This document shows positions 8,004-17,554 of a stretch of 64,000 bases of DNA, one piece after another. This DNA comes from Streptococcus sp. 2342 (GTDB taxonomy: Bacteria > Bacillota > Bacilli > Lactobacillales > Streptococcaceae). A program made the translations under genes and the position numbers. The notes under the pieces were generated by a model. The model was not told the origin of the DNA, searched no databases, and saw only the letters and a list, made by a program, of their open reading frames with translations. The stretch spans positions 239,913 to 303,912 of the forward strand of contig NZ_VMLR01000002.1 in the NCBI RefSeq assembly GCF_013276795.1, written 5' to 3'. How positions within the stretch are numbered: position 1 is the first letter of the stretch; every line of letters begins with the position of its first letter.

Positions 8004-8654
8004 ATGACCCCGAATAAAGAAGATTATCTAAAATGTATTTATGAAATCGGCATAGACCTGCATAAAATCACCAACAAGGAAATTGCGGCCCGCATGCAAG
8101 TCTCTCCCCCTGCCGTAACTGAAATGATTAAACGGATGAAGAGTGAAAATCTCATCCTCAAGGACAAGGAATGCGGTTATCTACTTACTGACATCGGACT
8201 CAAACTGGTCTCTGAGCTCTACCGTAAACACCGCTTGATTGAAGTTTTTCTAGTTCATCATTTAGACTATACTAGTGACCAGATTCACGAGGAAGCTGAG
8301 GTCTTGGAACATACTGTCTCTGACCTGTTCGTGGAAAGACTGGATAAATTGCTTGGATTCCCCAAGACCTGCCCTCACGGAGGAACTATTCCTGCTAAGG
8401 GAGAACTCTTGGTTGAAATCAATAACCTCCCACTAGCTGACATCAAGGAGGCTGGCGCCTACCGCCTGACTCGGGTGCACGATAGTTTTGACATTCTCAG
8501 TTATCTGGACAAGCACTCACTTCACATCGGTGATCCGCTCCAAGTCCAGCAGTTTGATGGCTTCAGCAACACCTTCACTATCCTTAGTAAAGACGAGGAA
8601 TTACAAGTGAATATAGACATTGCCAAACAACTCTATGTCGAAAAAATCGACTAA
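8004..8654 (+). CDS. psaR: Manganese-dependent DtxR-family repressor PsaR
   Basis: A 216-aa DtxR/MntR-type regulator: N-terminal HTH (TNKEIAARMQVSPPAVTEMIKRMK), dimerisation and metal-binding domain with RHRLIEVFLVHHL and HEEAEVLEH, and a C-terminal SH3-like FeoA domain. The Cys in KTCPHGG falls in the region that carries metal ligands. In pneumococcus PsaR represses psaBCA when manganese is high; that operon lies 8 kb away here and has a fitting palindrome over its promoter. GAGGAAACG precedes the ATG. Confidence 0.9.
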   Translation: MTPNKEDYLKCIYEIGIDLHKITNKEIAARMQVSPPAVTEMIKRMKSENLILKDKECGYLLTDIGLKLVSELYRKHRLIEVFLVHHLDYTSDQIHEEAEVLEHTVSDLFVERLDKLLGFPKTCPHGGTIPAKGELLVEINNLPLADIKEAGAYRLTRVHDSFDILSYLDKHSLHIGDPLQVQQFDGFSNTFTILSKDEELQVNIDIAKQLYVEKID

Positions 8655-8672
8655 TTTCTCAAGTACCATACC

Positions 8673-8704
8673 AACCCTGAAAGTTTTATTTTCAGGGTTT
8701 TCTC
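8673..8704 (+). terminator. Terminator after psaR
   Basis: AACCCTGAAA and TTTCAGGGTT form a 10-bp stem, followed by TTCTC; the tail is only moderately T-rich. Confidence 0.7.
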
Positions 8705-8817
8705 ATCTATTTTTTGCATCAAAAACAATAGTAAACGCTTTCGCTCTTTAACTAAATATTGTATAATAAATATATAAACTATTCCGTCACTAACAGATGA
8801 AAAAAGGAGGTTTTATC

Positions 8818-9231
8818 ATGAAAAACATCATCTTCATCAAAACCATTGAGCTCCTTGTCATTGATGAAATCATGCTGGCATTTTTGACATTTAAAGAGGG
8901 GCTTACTTGGGATTGGATTTTAATTTATAGCGGTTGGCTCATTTTCTTTCATCCTGTGCTATTGACCTATCTGTCTAATCAGCTTTGTGACCACTTTAGT
9001 CAACTCTATTCCCAGATTAGACCGCGATTCTGGCGTTTTGCCTTACAAATCCTCCTATGGGATAGCCTGATCATTCTCTCCTTGATATGTTTGAGTGGTG
9101 TGCCACTTTTCCTTCAGGGAACTCTCCTCATCCTAGGACACCTCATCCCTTCCTATCGCACTTGCCAAAGCCTGAAACAAGATTTCCCCAAGGCCTATCA
9201 AGAACAGATTTCATTTTGGAGTATTTTATGA
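8818..9231 (+). CDS. Small membrane protein of unknown function
   Basis: A 137-aa protein with four or so hydrophobic segments (for example LIYSGWLIFFHPVLLTYL and LLWDSLIILSLICL). I start it at the ATG at 8818, since AAAGGAGG lies 8 bases before it. I recognise no family. It is transcribed alone, with a TATAAT-like box near 8762-8767, and ends just before dtd on the opposite strand. Confidence 0.65.
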   Translation: MKNIIFIKTIELLVIDEIMLAFLTFKEGLTWDWILIYSGWLIFFHPVLLTYLSNQLCDHFSQLYSQIRPRFWRFALQILLWDSLIILSLICLSGVPLFLQGTLLILGHLIPSYRTCQSLKQDFPKAYQEQISFWSIL

Positions 9232-9269
9232 TATATGAGAAAAACCAAGCCGGCTGGGCTTGGTCTTTC

Positions 9270-9713
9270 TTATCTATTTTTCGTATCAAGGATAATGGTG
9301 ACTGGTCCGTCATTGACCAGCTCAACCTGCATATCCGCTCCAAAGATACCTGTCTGAACGGGCACTTCTTGCGCTAATTTTTGATTGAAGGCATCATAGA
9401 AGTCTGATGCCATATCAGGCTTGGCTGCACCTGTAAAGGCTGGACGATTGCCTTTCTTAGTATCCGCAAAGAGGGTAAACTGAGAAATAGAGAGGATTTC
9501 TCCTTCAATATCTTTGACAGACAGGTTCATCTTGCCTTCTGCGTCTGAAAAAATCCGCATGTTGACAAGCTTTCTCACAGCATAGTCCAAATCTTCCTCT
9601 TGGTCCTCTGGTCCAACACCAACCAGCAATAGGAGCCCCTGATTGATGTTTCCCTGAACCTGACCTTCGATACTCACTTGGGCTTTTGTAACCCGTTGGA
9701 TAATGATTTTCAT
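9270..9713 (-). CDS. dtd: D-aminoacyl-tRNA deacylase
   Basis: A 147-aa enzyme that frees tRNA from wrongly attached D-amino acids and glycine. The start [13 protein letters not shown], the catalytic-site motif [10 protein letters not shown] and the cross-subunit Gly-Pro motif in NDGPVTI near the C-terminus are all present. Length is normal. It starts 29 bases after the end of relA on the same strand, a conserved pairing in Gram-positive bacteria. Confidence 0.95.
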   Translation of the reverse strand: MKIIIQRVTKAQVSIEGQVQGNINQGLLLLVGVGPEDQEEDLDYAVRKLVNMRIFSDAEGKMNLSVKDIEGEILSISQFTLFADTKKGNRPAFTGAAKPDMASDFYDAFNQKLAQEVPVQTGIFGADMQVELVNDGPVTIILDTKNR

Positions 9714-9742
9714 AATAGCCTTTCTAGTAAGAGCTAGGACAA

Positions 9743-11965
9743 TTAGCCGTTGGTCCGTTTAACAGAGTAAACTTCTGGCACACTCTTAATCTTGTCCACG
9801 ACCGTGGTCAATGTAGAGAGGTTGGCAATACCGAAGGACACATGGATATTAGCAAACTTCATATCCTTGGTTGGTTGAGCGTTGACCGTTGAGATATTCT
9901 TGGTTGTATTTGAAAGAACTTGCAGTACATCGTTCAACAGTCCTGTACGGTTGAGGCCATAAATATCGATATGGGCCATATACTCCTTATTTGAGCTAGA
10001 GTACTGGTCTTCCCACTCCACATCAAGGAGGCGTTGCTCGTAGTTTTCTTGTGCACGCAGGTTCATACAGTCCACACGGTGAATAGCTACACCACGCCCC
10101 TTGGTGATATAGCCGACAATATCGTCACCAGGCACTGGATTACAACACTTGGCAATCCGCACCAGGAGACCTGAGGCACCTTCAATGACCACTCCACCCT
10201 CATGCTTAACCTTGAGGGTTTCTTTGTTCTCAACCTTGACCTCGCCACCTTTGACAAGTTCTTCTGCCTCCGCCTTGGCCTTGGCACGTTCTTCTTCACG
10301 GCGTTCCTTTTCAGTCAGACGGTTAAAGACGGTAATCGCACCGATTTCTCCAAAACCAATAGCCGCAAAGAGGGATTCTTCTGTCTTATAGCTAGTCTTT
10401 TGCAAAACTTGGTCCATGTGACGCTTGTCCATGAATTTATTGGCCACATAGCCATTTTCTTGAAACTGGGCCATCAGCATTTCACGACCCTTGTTAACGG
10501 ATAATTCCTTGTCTTGGTTTTTAAAGAACTGGCGAATCTTGTTGCGCGCCTTGCTGGTCTTGACCATATTGAGCCAGTCACGGCTCGGCCCAAAGGAGTT
10601 AGGGTTGGTGACAATTTCAACCTGATCCCCTGTCTTTAGCTTGGTTGTCAGTGGAACCATACGGCCATTGACCTTGGCACCAGTCGCTTTTTCTCCGACT
10701 TTTGTATGGATTTCGTATGCAAAGTCAATCGGTCCTGAATCTTTGGGAAGAGAACGGACAGCACCATCTGGAGTAAAGACGTAAATCTCCTCAGCCAGAT
10801 AGTTTTCCTTAACTGAATCGACAAATTCCTTGGCATCATCAGCCTGGTCTTGGAGTTCCATCATCTCCTTGATCCAGTTCATCCCAATAGCTGATTCCTT
10901 GCTGTTAACCTGCCCCTTAACGCCTTTCTTATAAGCCCAGTGAGCCGCAACCCCGTACTCAGCCACCTCGTGCATGGCCTTGGTTCGAATCTGGAATTCA
11001 ATCGGCCCTTTTGGCCCATAAACAGTCGTATGGATAGACTGGTAACCATTGGCCTTGCGGTTGGCGATATAATCTTTGAAACGACCGGGCATCGGTTTCC
11101 AAAGTTCATGCACATAACCCAACATGGCATAAACATCACTTTGGGTATCTAAAATACAGCGAATAGCAATCAGGTCATAGATTTCCTCAAACCGTTTTCT
11201 CTTATCCTGCATTTTGCGGAAAATAGAGTAAATATGCTTGGGACGACCATAAATCTTCCCTCTCAAGTGATGATCCGTCGTATATTCCTCTAATTTTGTG
11301 ACTACCTCATCCACCAAGGCTTCACGCTCTCTGCGCTTTTCCTTCATCATATGGGTAATCTTATAAAACTCCGTTGGATTGAGATAACGGAAAGACAGGT
11401 CTTCCAATTCCCATTTGACGCTAGAAATCCCCAGACGGTGAGCAAGAGGTGCATAGATTTCCATAGTTTCTTTGGAAATACGCTCCTGCTTGTCTTTTCG
11501 AAGATGTTTCAGAGTCCGCATATTGTGCAAGCGGTCAGACAGTTTGACCAAGATAACGCGGATGTCCTCAGACATGGCCATGAGCATCTTGCGATGATTT
11601 TCCGCTAATTGCTCCTCGATTGATTTGTACTCGACCTTACCAAGCTTGGTAACTCCATCGACAATCACGCGCACATCTGGACCAAACTCTCTTTCCAAAT
11701 CGTCCAAGGTCGCATCTGTATCCTCCACCACATCATGCAAGAAACCACAAGCTACTGTTACAGCATCCAGCTTGAGCTTAGCTAAAATACCTGCCACTTG
11801 GATGGGGTGAATGATATAAGGCTCGCCTGATTTGCGATACTGGCCACTATGGCATTCCACCGCATAGACCAAGGCCTTATAGACAAAATGGACATCCTCT
11901 TCCGTCAAATATTCTTTGGTTAAAGCGACAACTTCTTCGCCTGTTAAATTCACTTCTTTTGGCAT
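9743..11965 (-). CDS. relA: Bifunctional (p)ppGpp synthetase/hydrolase RelA/Rsh
   Basis: A 740-aa stringent-response enzyme. The N-terminal HD hydrolase domain has HPIQVAGIL and [11 protein letters not shown]; the synthetase domain has [13 protein letters not shown] and an acidic EIYDLIAIR; then come a TGS domain ([18 protein letters not shown]), a helical and CC region ([18 protein letters not shown]) and a C-terminal ACT domain. This is the full long-Rsh arrangement, so both synthesis and breakdown of (p)ppGpp are expected. Transcribed ahead of dtd and divergently from the choline-binding amidase gene. Confidence 0.97.
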   Translation of the reverse strand: MPKEVNLTGEEVVALTKEYLTEEDVHFVYKALVYAVECHSGQYRKSGEPYIIHPIQVAGILAKLKLDAVTVACGFLHDVVEDTDATLDDLEREFGPDVRVIVDGVTKLGKVEYKSIEEQLAENHRKMLMAMSEDIRVILVKLSDRLHNMRTLKHLRKDKQERISKETMEIYAPLAHRLGISSVKWELEDLSFRYLNPTEFYKITHMMKEKRREREALVDEVVTKLEEYTTDHHLRGKIYGRPKHIYSIFRKMQDKRKRFEEIYDLIAIRCILDTQSDVYAMLGYVHELWKPMPGRFKDYIANRKANGYQSIHTTVYGPKGPIEFQIRTKAMHEVAEYGVAAHWAYKKGVKGQVNSKESAIGMNWIKEMMELQDQADDAKEFVDSVKENYLAEEIYVFTPDGAVRSLPKDSGPIDFAYEIHTKVGEKATGAKVNGRMVPLTTKLKTGDQVEIVTNPNSFGPSRDWLNMVKTSKARNKIRQFFKNQDKELSVNKGREMLMAQFQENGYVANKFMDKRHMDQVLQKTSYKTEESLFAAIGFGEIGAITVFNRLTEKERREEERAKAKAEAEELVKGGEVKVENKETLKVKHEGGVVIEGASGLLVRIAKCCNPVPGDDIVGYITKGRGVAIHRVDCMNLRAQENYEQRLLDVEWEDQYSSSNKEYMAHIDIYGLNRTGLLNDVLQVLSNTTKNISTVNAQPTKDMKFANIHVSFGIANLSTLTTVVDKIKSVPEVYSVKRTNG

Positions 11966-12103
11966 CTATACTCTCCAATTCTTCCTACCATTTTATCACT
12001 TTTTTAAGAATATGAAAACTAGAAAAAGAGGATTCTAAAGCTTATTCAGTTTGTTAGGAAGGAGGATAACATAAGATTTACACTTAAAAAAATAAAATTA
12101 TCT

Positions 12104-12209
12104 GATTTTCATCTAACTTTTTTGAAATATAGGCTACGCTAAAAGTTAGTGAAATGAAAATCTTTTCTTCTTAAATTAGAAAAGGTTTGATATTTTGGTA
12201 ATTTTCTAA
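12104..12209. repeat. Two inverted repeats between relA and the amidase gene
   Basis: The 325-base divergent spacer holds no gene. GATTTTCAT plus CTAACTTTT (12104-12121) is mirrored at 12141-12162, separated by about 20 bases. A second perfect 8-bp pair, TTAGAAAA (12176-12183) and TTTTCTAA (12202-12209), lies just upstream of a TATAAT at 12221-12226. The second pair overlaps the -35 region and could be an operator. Confidence 0.4.
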
Positions 12210-12220
12210 CCTTTTTAGTG

Positions 12221-12226
12221 TATAAT
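12221..12226 (+). promoter_or_regulatory. -10 box for the choline-binding amidase
   Basis: A perfect TATAAT 65 bases before the ATG, with no clear -35 box; TG directly abuts the hexamer rather than being one base away. Confidence 0.4.
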
Positions 12227-12290
12227 GGTAATATAAACAGTTTTTTTACGATAATTACTGAGTTTTCATCTTTCTAGAAAGGCAAACAAC

Positions 12291-13748
12291 ATGAAATCAC
12301 ACAAAAGACTGACACTTTTAGCTTTGGCTGTTCTTGGCTTATCGAGCCAAGTCGTTTTAGCTGACGATACGAGTCATTCCACTACTGCCCCTATGACTAG
12401 TTCAACCAGTAGCTCAATAAATACTTCCACTAGTCATTCTACTAACAGTTCTACAAATACTTCTGCTAGTAGTTCTCAAGCTAGTAGAGAAACTTCGTCA
12501 ACTACAGCTAGTTCAAGTGAGCAAGAAACCAAACCTTCTCTCTCCACAGAAGCCAAACAAAGCCAATCTATACAAACTGGCTGGGTAAAAGAGGGGAACA
12601 AGTGGACTTTTTATAGTCAAACTGGGGTCAAATTTACAGATACTCTCTATGATGGTTATTTCTTTGATAGTCATGGCTACTTGCTTGAAAACACTTGGTA
12701 CCAAATGGGAAATAATTGGTACTATATCAATGGTTCAGGTAAATATTTATCCAACCAATGGAGTCAAATTAATGGCAAGTGGTATGCTTTTGATGGCTAC
12801 GGTAGAATGTTGGCCAATGTCTGGAAAGGCGATTACTACCTCAAAGCCAGCGGAGCTATGGCAGATAAGGAATGGGTCTACGACCAAAACTACTCTAGTT
12901 GGTTTTACCTCAAATCTGGCGGACGCTACGCCCAAAAACAATGGATTGGTTCCTACTATCTCAAATCTGGTGGCTACATGGCTCATAAGGAATGGATTTA
13001 TGACCCAGACTATCAATCTTGGTACTATCTTAAGGACGATGGTGTGTATGTTACAGGAACCTATGCTGTGGATGGTAAAAACCAGCTCTTCCAAGGGAAT
13101 GGAAAATGGGTTCGTGAATTAGCACAAAGTTTTCAAAAAGGACATTACTCTAAAACTATCTTTCTCGATCCAGGTCACGGTGGTAAGGATCGCGGGGCTT
13201 ATTACTATGGCATAGCTGAAAAAGAATTGAACCTACAAGTTTATCGTAAGCTACGTAAACGACTAGAAGGACTCGGCTATACCGTTCTCACCTCTCGAGA
13301 TAGTGATATAGACGTTGATTTTATTACCGAGCGTTCTCGTATGGTCAACAAGACCAATGCAGACTTTTTCATTAGCCTTCATTTCAACGCTACCGGAAAT
13401 GATACTACTGTTAATCTAGGTATACAAACCTATTCTTACAAGGAAGAACCTGGCTTCCCTAGCAAGATTAACAAGGATTGGCATAATAATCCTGAACGGA
13501 TAAGTGAAAGTAACCGTCTTGCTGCCGATATCCATTCTTCACTGCTAGCTGAAACTGGAGCTAGGGATGCCGGACTTTTGCAAGCAACCTTTGCTGTTCT
13601 ACGTGAAACAGCTAAACCAGCTGTTTTGCTAGAGATGGGATATATGGATAATCCAGAAGAAAACAAAAAAATCCGCAGTAGTGACTACCAAGATAAACTG
13701 GTTGAAGGGATTGTCAAGGGAATCCAAAAATATTACTCAGGAAATTAA
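12291..13748 (+). CDS. Choline-binding N-acetylmuramoyl-L-alanine amidase (Amidase_3)
   Basis: A 485-aa secreted cell-wall hydrolase. A signal peptide (cleavage near LADD, residue 25) is followed by a Ser/Thr-rich linker to about residue 95. About eight choline-binding repeats occupy 96-280, with aromatic signatures such as GWVKEGNKWTFY, NNWYYINGSGKY and WYYLKDDG. The catalytic domain fills 288-485: zinc ligands His296 (DPGHGG), Glu312 (KELNL) and His364 (SLHFNA), and catalytic Glu448 (LLEMGYMDN). It should bind choline on teichoic acids and cut the MurNAc-Ala bond. The order (choline-binding first, enzyme last) is the reverse of LytA, and the enzyme fold differs from LytA's Amidase_2. Family clear; no gene name known to me. 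Confidence 0.88.
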   Translation: MKSHKRLTLLALAVLGLSSQVVLADDTSHSTTAPMTSSTSSSINTSTSHSTNSSTNTSASSSQASRETSSTTASSSEQETKPSLSTEAKQSQSIQTGWVKEGNKWTFYSQTGVKFTDTLYDGYFFDSHGYLLENTWYQMGNNWYYINGSGKYLSNQWSQINGKWYAFDGYGRMLANVWKGDYYLKASGAMADKEWVYDQNYSSWFYLKSGGRYAQKQWIGSYYLKSGGYMAHKEWIYDPDYQSWYYLKDDGVYVTGTYAVDGKNQLFQGNGKWVRELAQSFQKGHYSKTIFLDPGHGGKDRGAYYYGIAEKELNLQVYRKLRKRLEGLGYTVLTSRDSDIDVDFITERSRMVNKTNADFFISLHFNATGNDTTVNLGIQTYSYKEEPGFPSKINKDWHNNPERISESNRLAADIHSSLLAETGARDAGLLQATFAVLRETAKPAVLLEMGYMDNPEENKKIRSSDYQDKLVEGIVKGIQKYYSGN

Positions 13749-13755
13749 AACAGTC

Positions 13756-13786
13756 TAAGCCTCGATCTCATTCGGGGCTTATTTTT
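13756..13786 (+). terminator. Terminator after the amidase gene
   Basis: TAAGCCTCGA pairs with TTCGGGGCTTA with one G-T wobble, followed by TTTTT. Confidence 0.8.
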
Positions 13787-13891
13787 CTTATCCAAACCAT
13801 ATCCTTCTTTCTAGAACTATTTCCTTTTTATGCTTATTCTCCCTAACTGTGCTATACTTAATTTAGTACATTCTTTGAGATTGGAGCTAGT

Positions 13892-14521
13892 ATGAAAATC
13901 CATAAAACCGTGAATCCTGTTGCCTATGAAAACACCTATTACCTAGAAGGTGAAAAGCACCTTATCGTGGTAGATCCCGGTAGCCATTGGGAAGCCATTC
14001 GTCAGACAATAGATAACATCAACAAACCGATTTGTGCTATTCTCTTGACCCACGCCCATTATGACCATATCATGAGTTTGGACTTGGTGCGCGAGACTTT
14101 TGGCAATCCTCCTGTCTATATCGCAGAGAGCGAATCCAGCTGGCTCTATACTCCCGTCGATAATCTCTCAGGGCTACCTCGCCACGATGATATGGCAGAT
14201 GTGGTCGCAAAACCGGCAGAGCACACCTATGTCTTTCATGAGGAATATCAACTGGAGGAATTTCGTTTCACTGTCTTACCAACACCAGGACATTCCATCG
14301 GCGGTGTTTCCCTAGTCTTTCCTCAAGCTCATTTGGTATTAACGGGTGATGCCCTTTTCCGTGAAACAATCGGACGAACCGACCTTCCGACTGGTAGTAC
14401 GGAGCAACTCCTCCATAGTATCCAGACCCAACTCTTCACCTTACCAAACTATGATGTCTATCCAGGGCATGGTCCAGCTACTACTATTGCTCACGAAAAG
14501 ACCTTTAATCCTTTTTTCTAG
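13892..14521 (+). CDS. Metallo-beta-lactamase-fold hydrolase (glyoxalase II-like)
   Basis: A 209-aa cytosolic hydrolase. The zinc motif THAHYDH, a later His in PTPGHS, an Asp in LTGDALF and a final His in YPGHGPAT are the ligands of the glyoxalase II/MBL superfamily. The end of the chain is shorter than in true glyoxalase II and lacks its substrate-binding helical domain, so the substrate is open. GGAG is present upstream of the ATG. A TATACT box about 40 bases upstream suggests its own promoter. Confidence 0.85.
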   Translation: MKIHKTVNPVAYENTYYLEGEKHLIVVDPGSHWEAIRQTIDNINKPICAILLTHAHYDHIMSLDLVRETFGNPPVYIAESESSWLYTPVDNLSGLPRHDDMADVVAKPAEHTYVFHEEYQLEEFRFTVLPTPGHSIGGVSLVFPQAHLVLTGDALFRETIGRTDLPTGSTEQLLHSIQTQLFTLPNYDVYPGHGPATTIAHEKTFNPFF

Positions 14522-14552
14522 CAAGTTGATGACAATCAATATCGTAATTTAA

Positions 14553-14663
14553 TACTCAATAAAAATCAAAGAACAAACTAGGAAACTAGCCACAGGGTTA
14601 CTCAAAGCACCGCTTTGAGGTTACAGATAAAGTTGACGTGGTTGAAGAGATTTTCGAAGAGTA
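14553..14663 (-). repeat. BOX element, inverted, short form
   Basis: Starts TACTCAATAAAAATCAAAG and ends GAAGAGTA; the sequence is the reverse complement of boxA and boxC with a reduced middle. Confidence 0.85.
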
Positions 14664-14695
14664 TAAGTAAACTATCCAGCAAGTCTTTCCATTAT

Positions 14696-14740
14696 AAAAG
14701 GCATCCAATCAAGTTTTCAGACCTGATTGGATGCCTTTTT
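14696..14740 (-). terminator. Terminator after pepO
   Basis: A 16-bp stem (AAAAGGCATCCAATCA and its complement) with A-run and T-run on both sides; it can serve both strands. Confidence 0.85.
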
Positions 14741-14761
14741 CTGATCACTTGCTTCTTTGCA

Positions 14762-16654
14762 TTACCAAATAATCACGCGCTCTTCTGGTGAACGCCACAT
14801 ACCGTCTCCTTCTTTGACATCATAGGTTGTAAAGAAATCATCGAAGTTTGGCACTTGCACATTGACACGGAGTTTGGCTGGCGCGTGCACATCGACGCTA
14901 GCCAAAAGTTTCATAAATTCTGGGCGACCTTTCATGCGCCAGATACGACCGAAGTTGTAGAAGAATTCTTCTGCTGAGAAGTCTGGTTCTCGCTTAGCTG
15001 CTTCAAGCGCTGCAGCGATTCCTCCCAAGTCAGCCACGTTTTCTGATACAGTCAATTTACCGTTGATGGTTGCTCCATAAGAATCCTGTCCATCAAACTG
15101 GTCAATAACTTTTTGTGTTTTCTCCTTGAAGGCAGCATAGTCACTCTCTGTCCACCAATCTTTGAGGCTACCATTTTCATCAAAGGAAGCTCCGTTGGTA
15201 TCAAAGGCGTGGGAAATTTCATGGGCAATAACTGCCCCAATCCCACCATAATTAGCAGAAGATGACTGATGCAAGTCATAGAAAGGAGCCTGTAAAATAG
15301 CCGCCGGGAAGACAATCAGGTTCTTCTGTGGATTGTAGTAGGCATTGACCATGTGAGCAGGCATGCCCCATTCCTTGTAGTCTACAGGTTGGTTCCACTT
15401 GCTCCAACTGTGTTTGATTTCCACACGCGCAAAGGCTAGAGCATTGTCAAAAAGACTAGCAGTCTCATCCACTACCTTGTCTTTGTAGCGTGCTGGCAAT
15501 TCTTCTGGATAACCGATGTAAGGCTTGATAACATTGAGTTTGACGATGGCCTTGTCACGAGTTTCAGGAGTCAGCCAGTCATTCTTAGCCAAGCGTTCCT
15601 TATAGACATCAATCATAGTTGCCACTTTTTTCTCCACGTCCGCCTTAGCCTCTGGAGAGAATTTTTCATGGGCATACCAAAGACCTAAGGCTTGTTTGAA
15701 AGGACCTTGTGCTAGCTGGTAGGCTGCCTTGACCTTGTCTTTGGCTTCTGGAACTCCAGAAAGCGCACGACTGTAAGCACCTGACAAGACACGGATTTCT
15801 TCTGTTAAATAGCTGGTTGAGAGATTCACAACACTTAAAATTAAGGTTGCCTTGAGGAGAGGCCAAGCCTCTTCACTATAGAATTGATCTGCTGCTTGCC
15901 AGAAACGTTCTTCGTCTACGATAACCTTGTCTGGCACTTGTCCAAGAACGGCTTGGAAAAAGTCATCCAAAGGTAGGGCAGGTGCGAATTTTTTGAAATC
16001 TTCATAAGAATATGGATGATAGAGTTTAGCATATTCTGAACTTTCTTCATTAGAAAGCACCACCGCTGCAACTCGGCGGTCCAATTCTAGTCTTTTCTCT
16101 AGCAAGTCTTCAATTTCTTCATCAGAGAAATCATAAGCCTTGAGAAGATTTGTACTGGTTTCTTTCCAAAGAGTCAAAAGCTCTTCACGCTGAGGATGGT
16201 CTTCAGCATAGTAGGTCGTATCTGGAAGGATCGTGCTTGGAGCACTAGCCCATAGAACATTGATTCTGGCATCCATAAAGTCTGGCGATACACCAAAAGG
16301 AAGGAAATTAGGTTTTCCTGCAAGCTCAAACTCTGCTAGTTTAGCTGTAAAATCCGCAAAAGTCTCCAATTCTTGGAATTCTTTAAGAAGTGGTAAGACA
16401 GGTTTGATACCGTCAGCTTCTCTCTTGTCGAAATCACGAACTAGGCGGTGGTATTTGACAAAGTTTGCCAAGATAGCATCCTCAGGCACTTCTTCTCCTG
16501 CCAACCACTTGTCTGTTGTCGCCAGCATCAGATCTTCAATTTCCTGGTCTAAATCAACAAAACCTCCTGTTTGAGACTTATCTGCTGGAATTTCAGCTGT
16601 TTTCTGCCATTCCCCATTGATTGCATCATAAAAATCATCTTGATAACGTGTCAT
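14762..16654 (-). CDS. pepO: Neprilysin-like endopeptidase PepO (M13)
   Basis: A 630-aa zinc endopeptidase. The zinc motif HEISH lies at 478-482 and the third ligand Glu at 538 in ENVADLGG. A substrate-binding NAYYNP motif precedes the active site, as does the M13 C-terminal box (NVQVPNF.DF). No signal peptide is visible; in pneumococcus PepO is nevertheless found outside the cell and binds plasminogen and complement factors. It cleaves oligopeptides. Monocistronic, with its own terminator. Confidence 0.95.
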   Translation of the reverse strand: MTRYQDDFYDAINGEWQKTAEIPADKSQTGGFVDLDQEIEDLMLATTDKWLAGEEVPEDAILANFVKYHRLVRDFDKREADGIKPVLPLLKEFQELETFADFTAKLAEFELAGKPNFLPFGVSPDFMDARINVLWASAPSTILPDTTYYAEDHPQREELLTLWKETSTNLLKAYDFSDEEIEDLLEKRLELDRRVAAVVLSNEESSEYAKLYHPYSYEDFKKFAPALPLDDFFQAVLGQVPDKVIVDEERFWQAADQFYSEEAWPLLKATLILSVVNLSTSYLTEEIRVLSGAYSRALSGVPEAKDKVKAAYQLAQGPFKQALGLWYAHEKFSPEAKADVEKKVATMIDVYKERLAKNDWLTPETRDKAIVKLNVIKPYIGYPEELPARYKDKVVDETASLFDNALAFARVEIKHSWSKWNQPVDYKEWGMPAHMVNAYYNPQKNLIVFPAAILQAPFYDLHQSSSANYGGIGAVIAHEISHAFDTNGASFDENGSLKDWWTESDYAAFKEKTQKVIDQFDGQDSYGATINGKLTVSENVADLGGIAAALEAAKREPDFSAEEFFYNFGRIWRMKGRPEFMKLLASVDVHAPAKLRVNVQVPNFDDFFTTYDVKEGDGMWRSPEERVIIW

Positions 16655-16770
16655 CTTGTTCTCGCTTTCATTTGTACTTGTTTTTAGCTTAACAAAAATT
16701 ACCTAGGAATGCAATTAAAAATGAACTTTCTCTTACCATCATTTTTCAGTTATTATTTTAATTTTTTTAA

Positions 16771-16807
16771 AAATTAACTTGACTTAATTTTTTTTTTAAG
16801 GTATATT
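16771..16807 (+). promoter_or_regulatory. psaBCA promoter with overlapping PsaR-type operator
   Basis: TTGACT (16779-16784) and TATATT (16802-16807) are spaced by 17 bases. The perfect inverted repeat AAATTAA-cttgac-TTAATTT (16771-16790) covers the -35 box, in the style of DtxR-family operators. Repression by manganese-loaded PsaR is the expected effect. Confidence 0.75.
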
Positions 16808-16831
16808 AAGAGACAGGAGGAATATAAGTTT

Positions 16832-17554
16832 ATGATACGTATCGAAAACCTCAGTGTCTCCTACAAAGAAACGTTGGCACTTAAGGATATTTCACTAGTG
16901 CTCCATGGACCAACAATTACCGGTATCATTGGCCCAAACGGCGCTGGGAAATCAACACTATTAAAAGGTATGCTGGGAATTATCCCACATCAAGGTCAGG
17001 CATTTCTCGATGACAAGGAAGTTAAAAAATCCTTACACCGAATTGCCTATGTCGAACAAAAAATCAATATCGACTACAACTTTCCCATCAAGGTCAAGGA
17101 ATGTGTCTCGTTAGGACTCTTTCCCTCTATCCCTCTCTTTCGAAGTTTAAAGGCTAAACATTGGAAGAAAGTGAAAGAAGCCCTTGAAATCGTCGGTCTA
17201 GCTGACTACGCTGAGCGTCAAATCAGTCAACTATCTGGAGGTCAATTCCAGCGGGTTTTGATTGCCAGATGTTTGGTACAGGAAGCCGACTATATCCTCT
17301 TGGATGAACCCTTTGTTGGGATTGACTCTGTCAGTGAGGAAATCATCATGAATACGCTGAGAGATTTGAAAAAAGCTGGGAAGACGGTTCTCATCGTCCA
17401 CCACGACCTCAGCAAGGTTCCCCACTACTTCGATCAAGTCTTGCTTGTCAATCGAGAAGTGATTGCCTTTGGTCCAACCAAAGAAACCTTTACCGAAACC
17501 AATCTCAAAGAAGCTTACGGTAATCGACTCTTTTTCAATGGAGGTGACCTATGA
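16832..17554 (+). CDS. psaB: Manganese ABC importer, ATP-binding protein
   Basis: A 240-aa ATPase with Walker [10 protein letters not shown], signature LSGGQ, Walker B YILLDEPF and switch His in VHHDLS. It powers the Psa importer, in which PsaC is the channel and PsaA the lipoprotein receptor. ACAGGAGG precedes the start. Its last four bases overlap the start of psaC. First gene of the operon. Confidence 0.95.
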   Translation: MIRIENLSVSYKETLALKDISLVLHGPTITGIIGPNGAGKSTLLKGMLGIIPHQGQAFLDDKEVKKSLHRIAYVEQKINIDYNFPIKVKECVSLGLFPSIPLFRSLKAKHWKKVKEALEIVGLADYAERQISQLSGGQFQRVLIARCLVQEADYILLDEPFVGIDSVSEEIIMNTLRDLKKAGKTVLIVHHDLSKVPHYFDQVLLVNREVIAFGPTKETFTETNLKEAYGNRLFFNGGDL

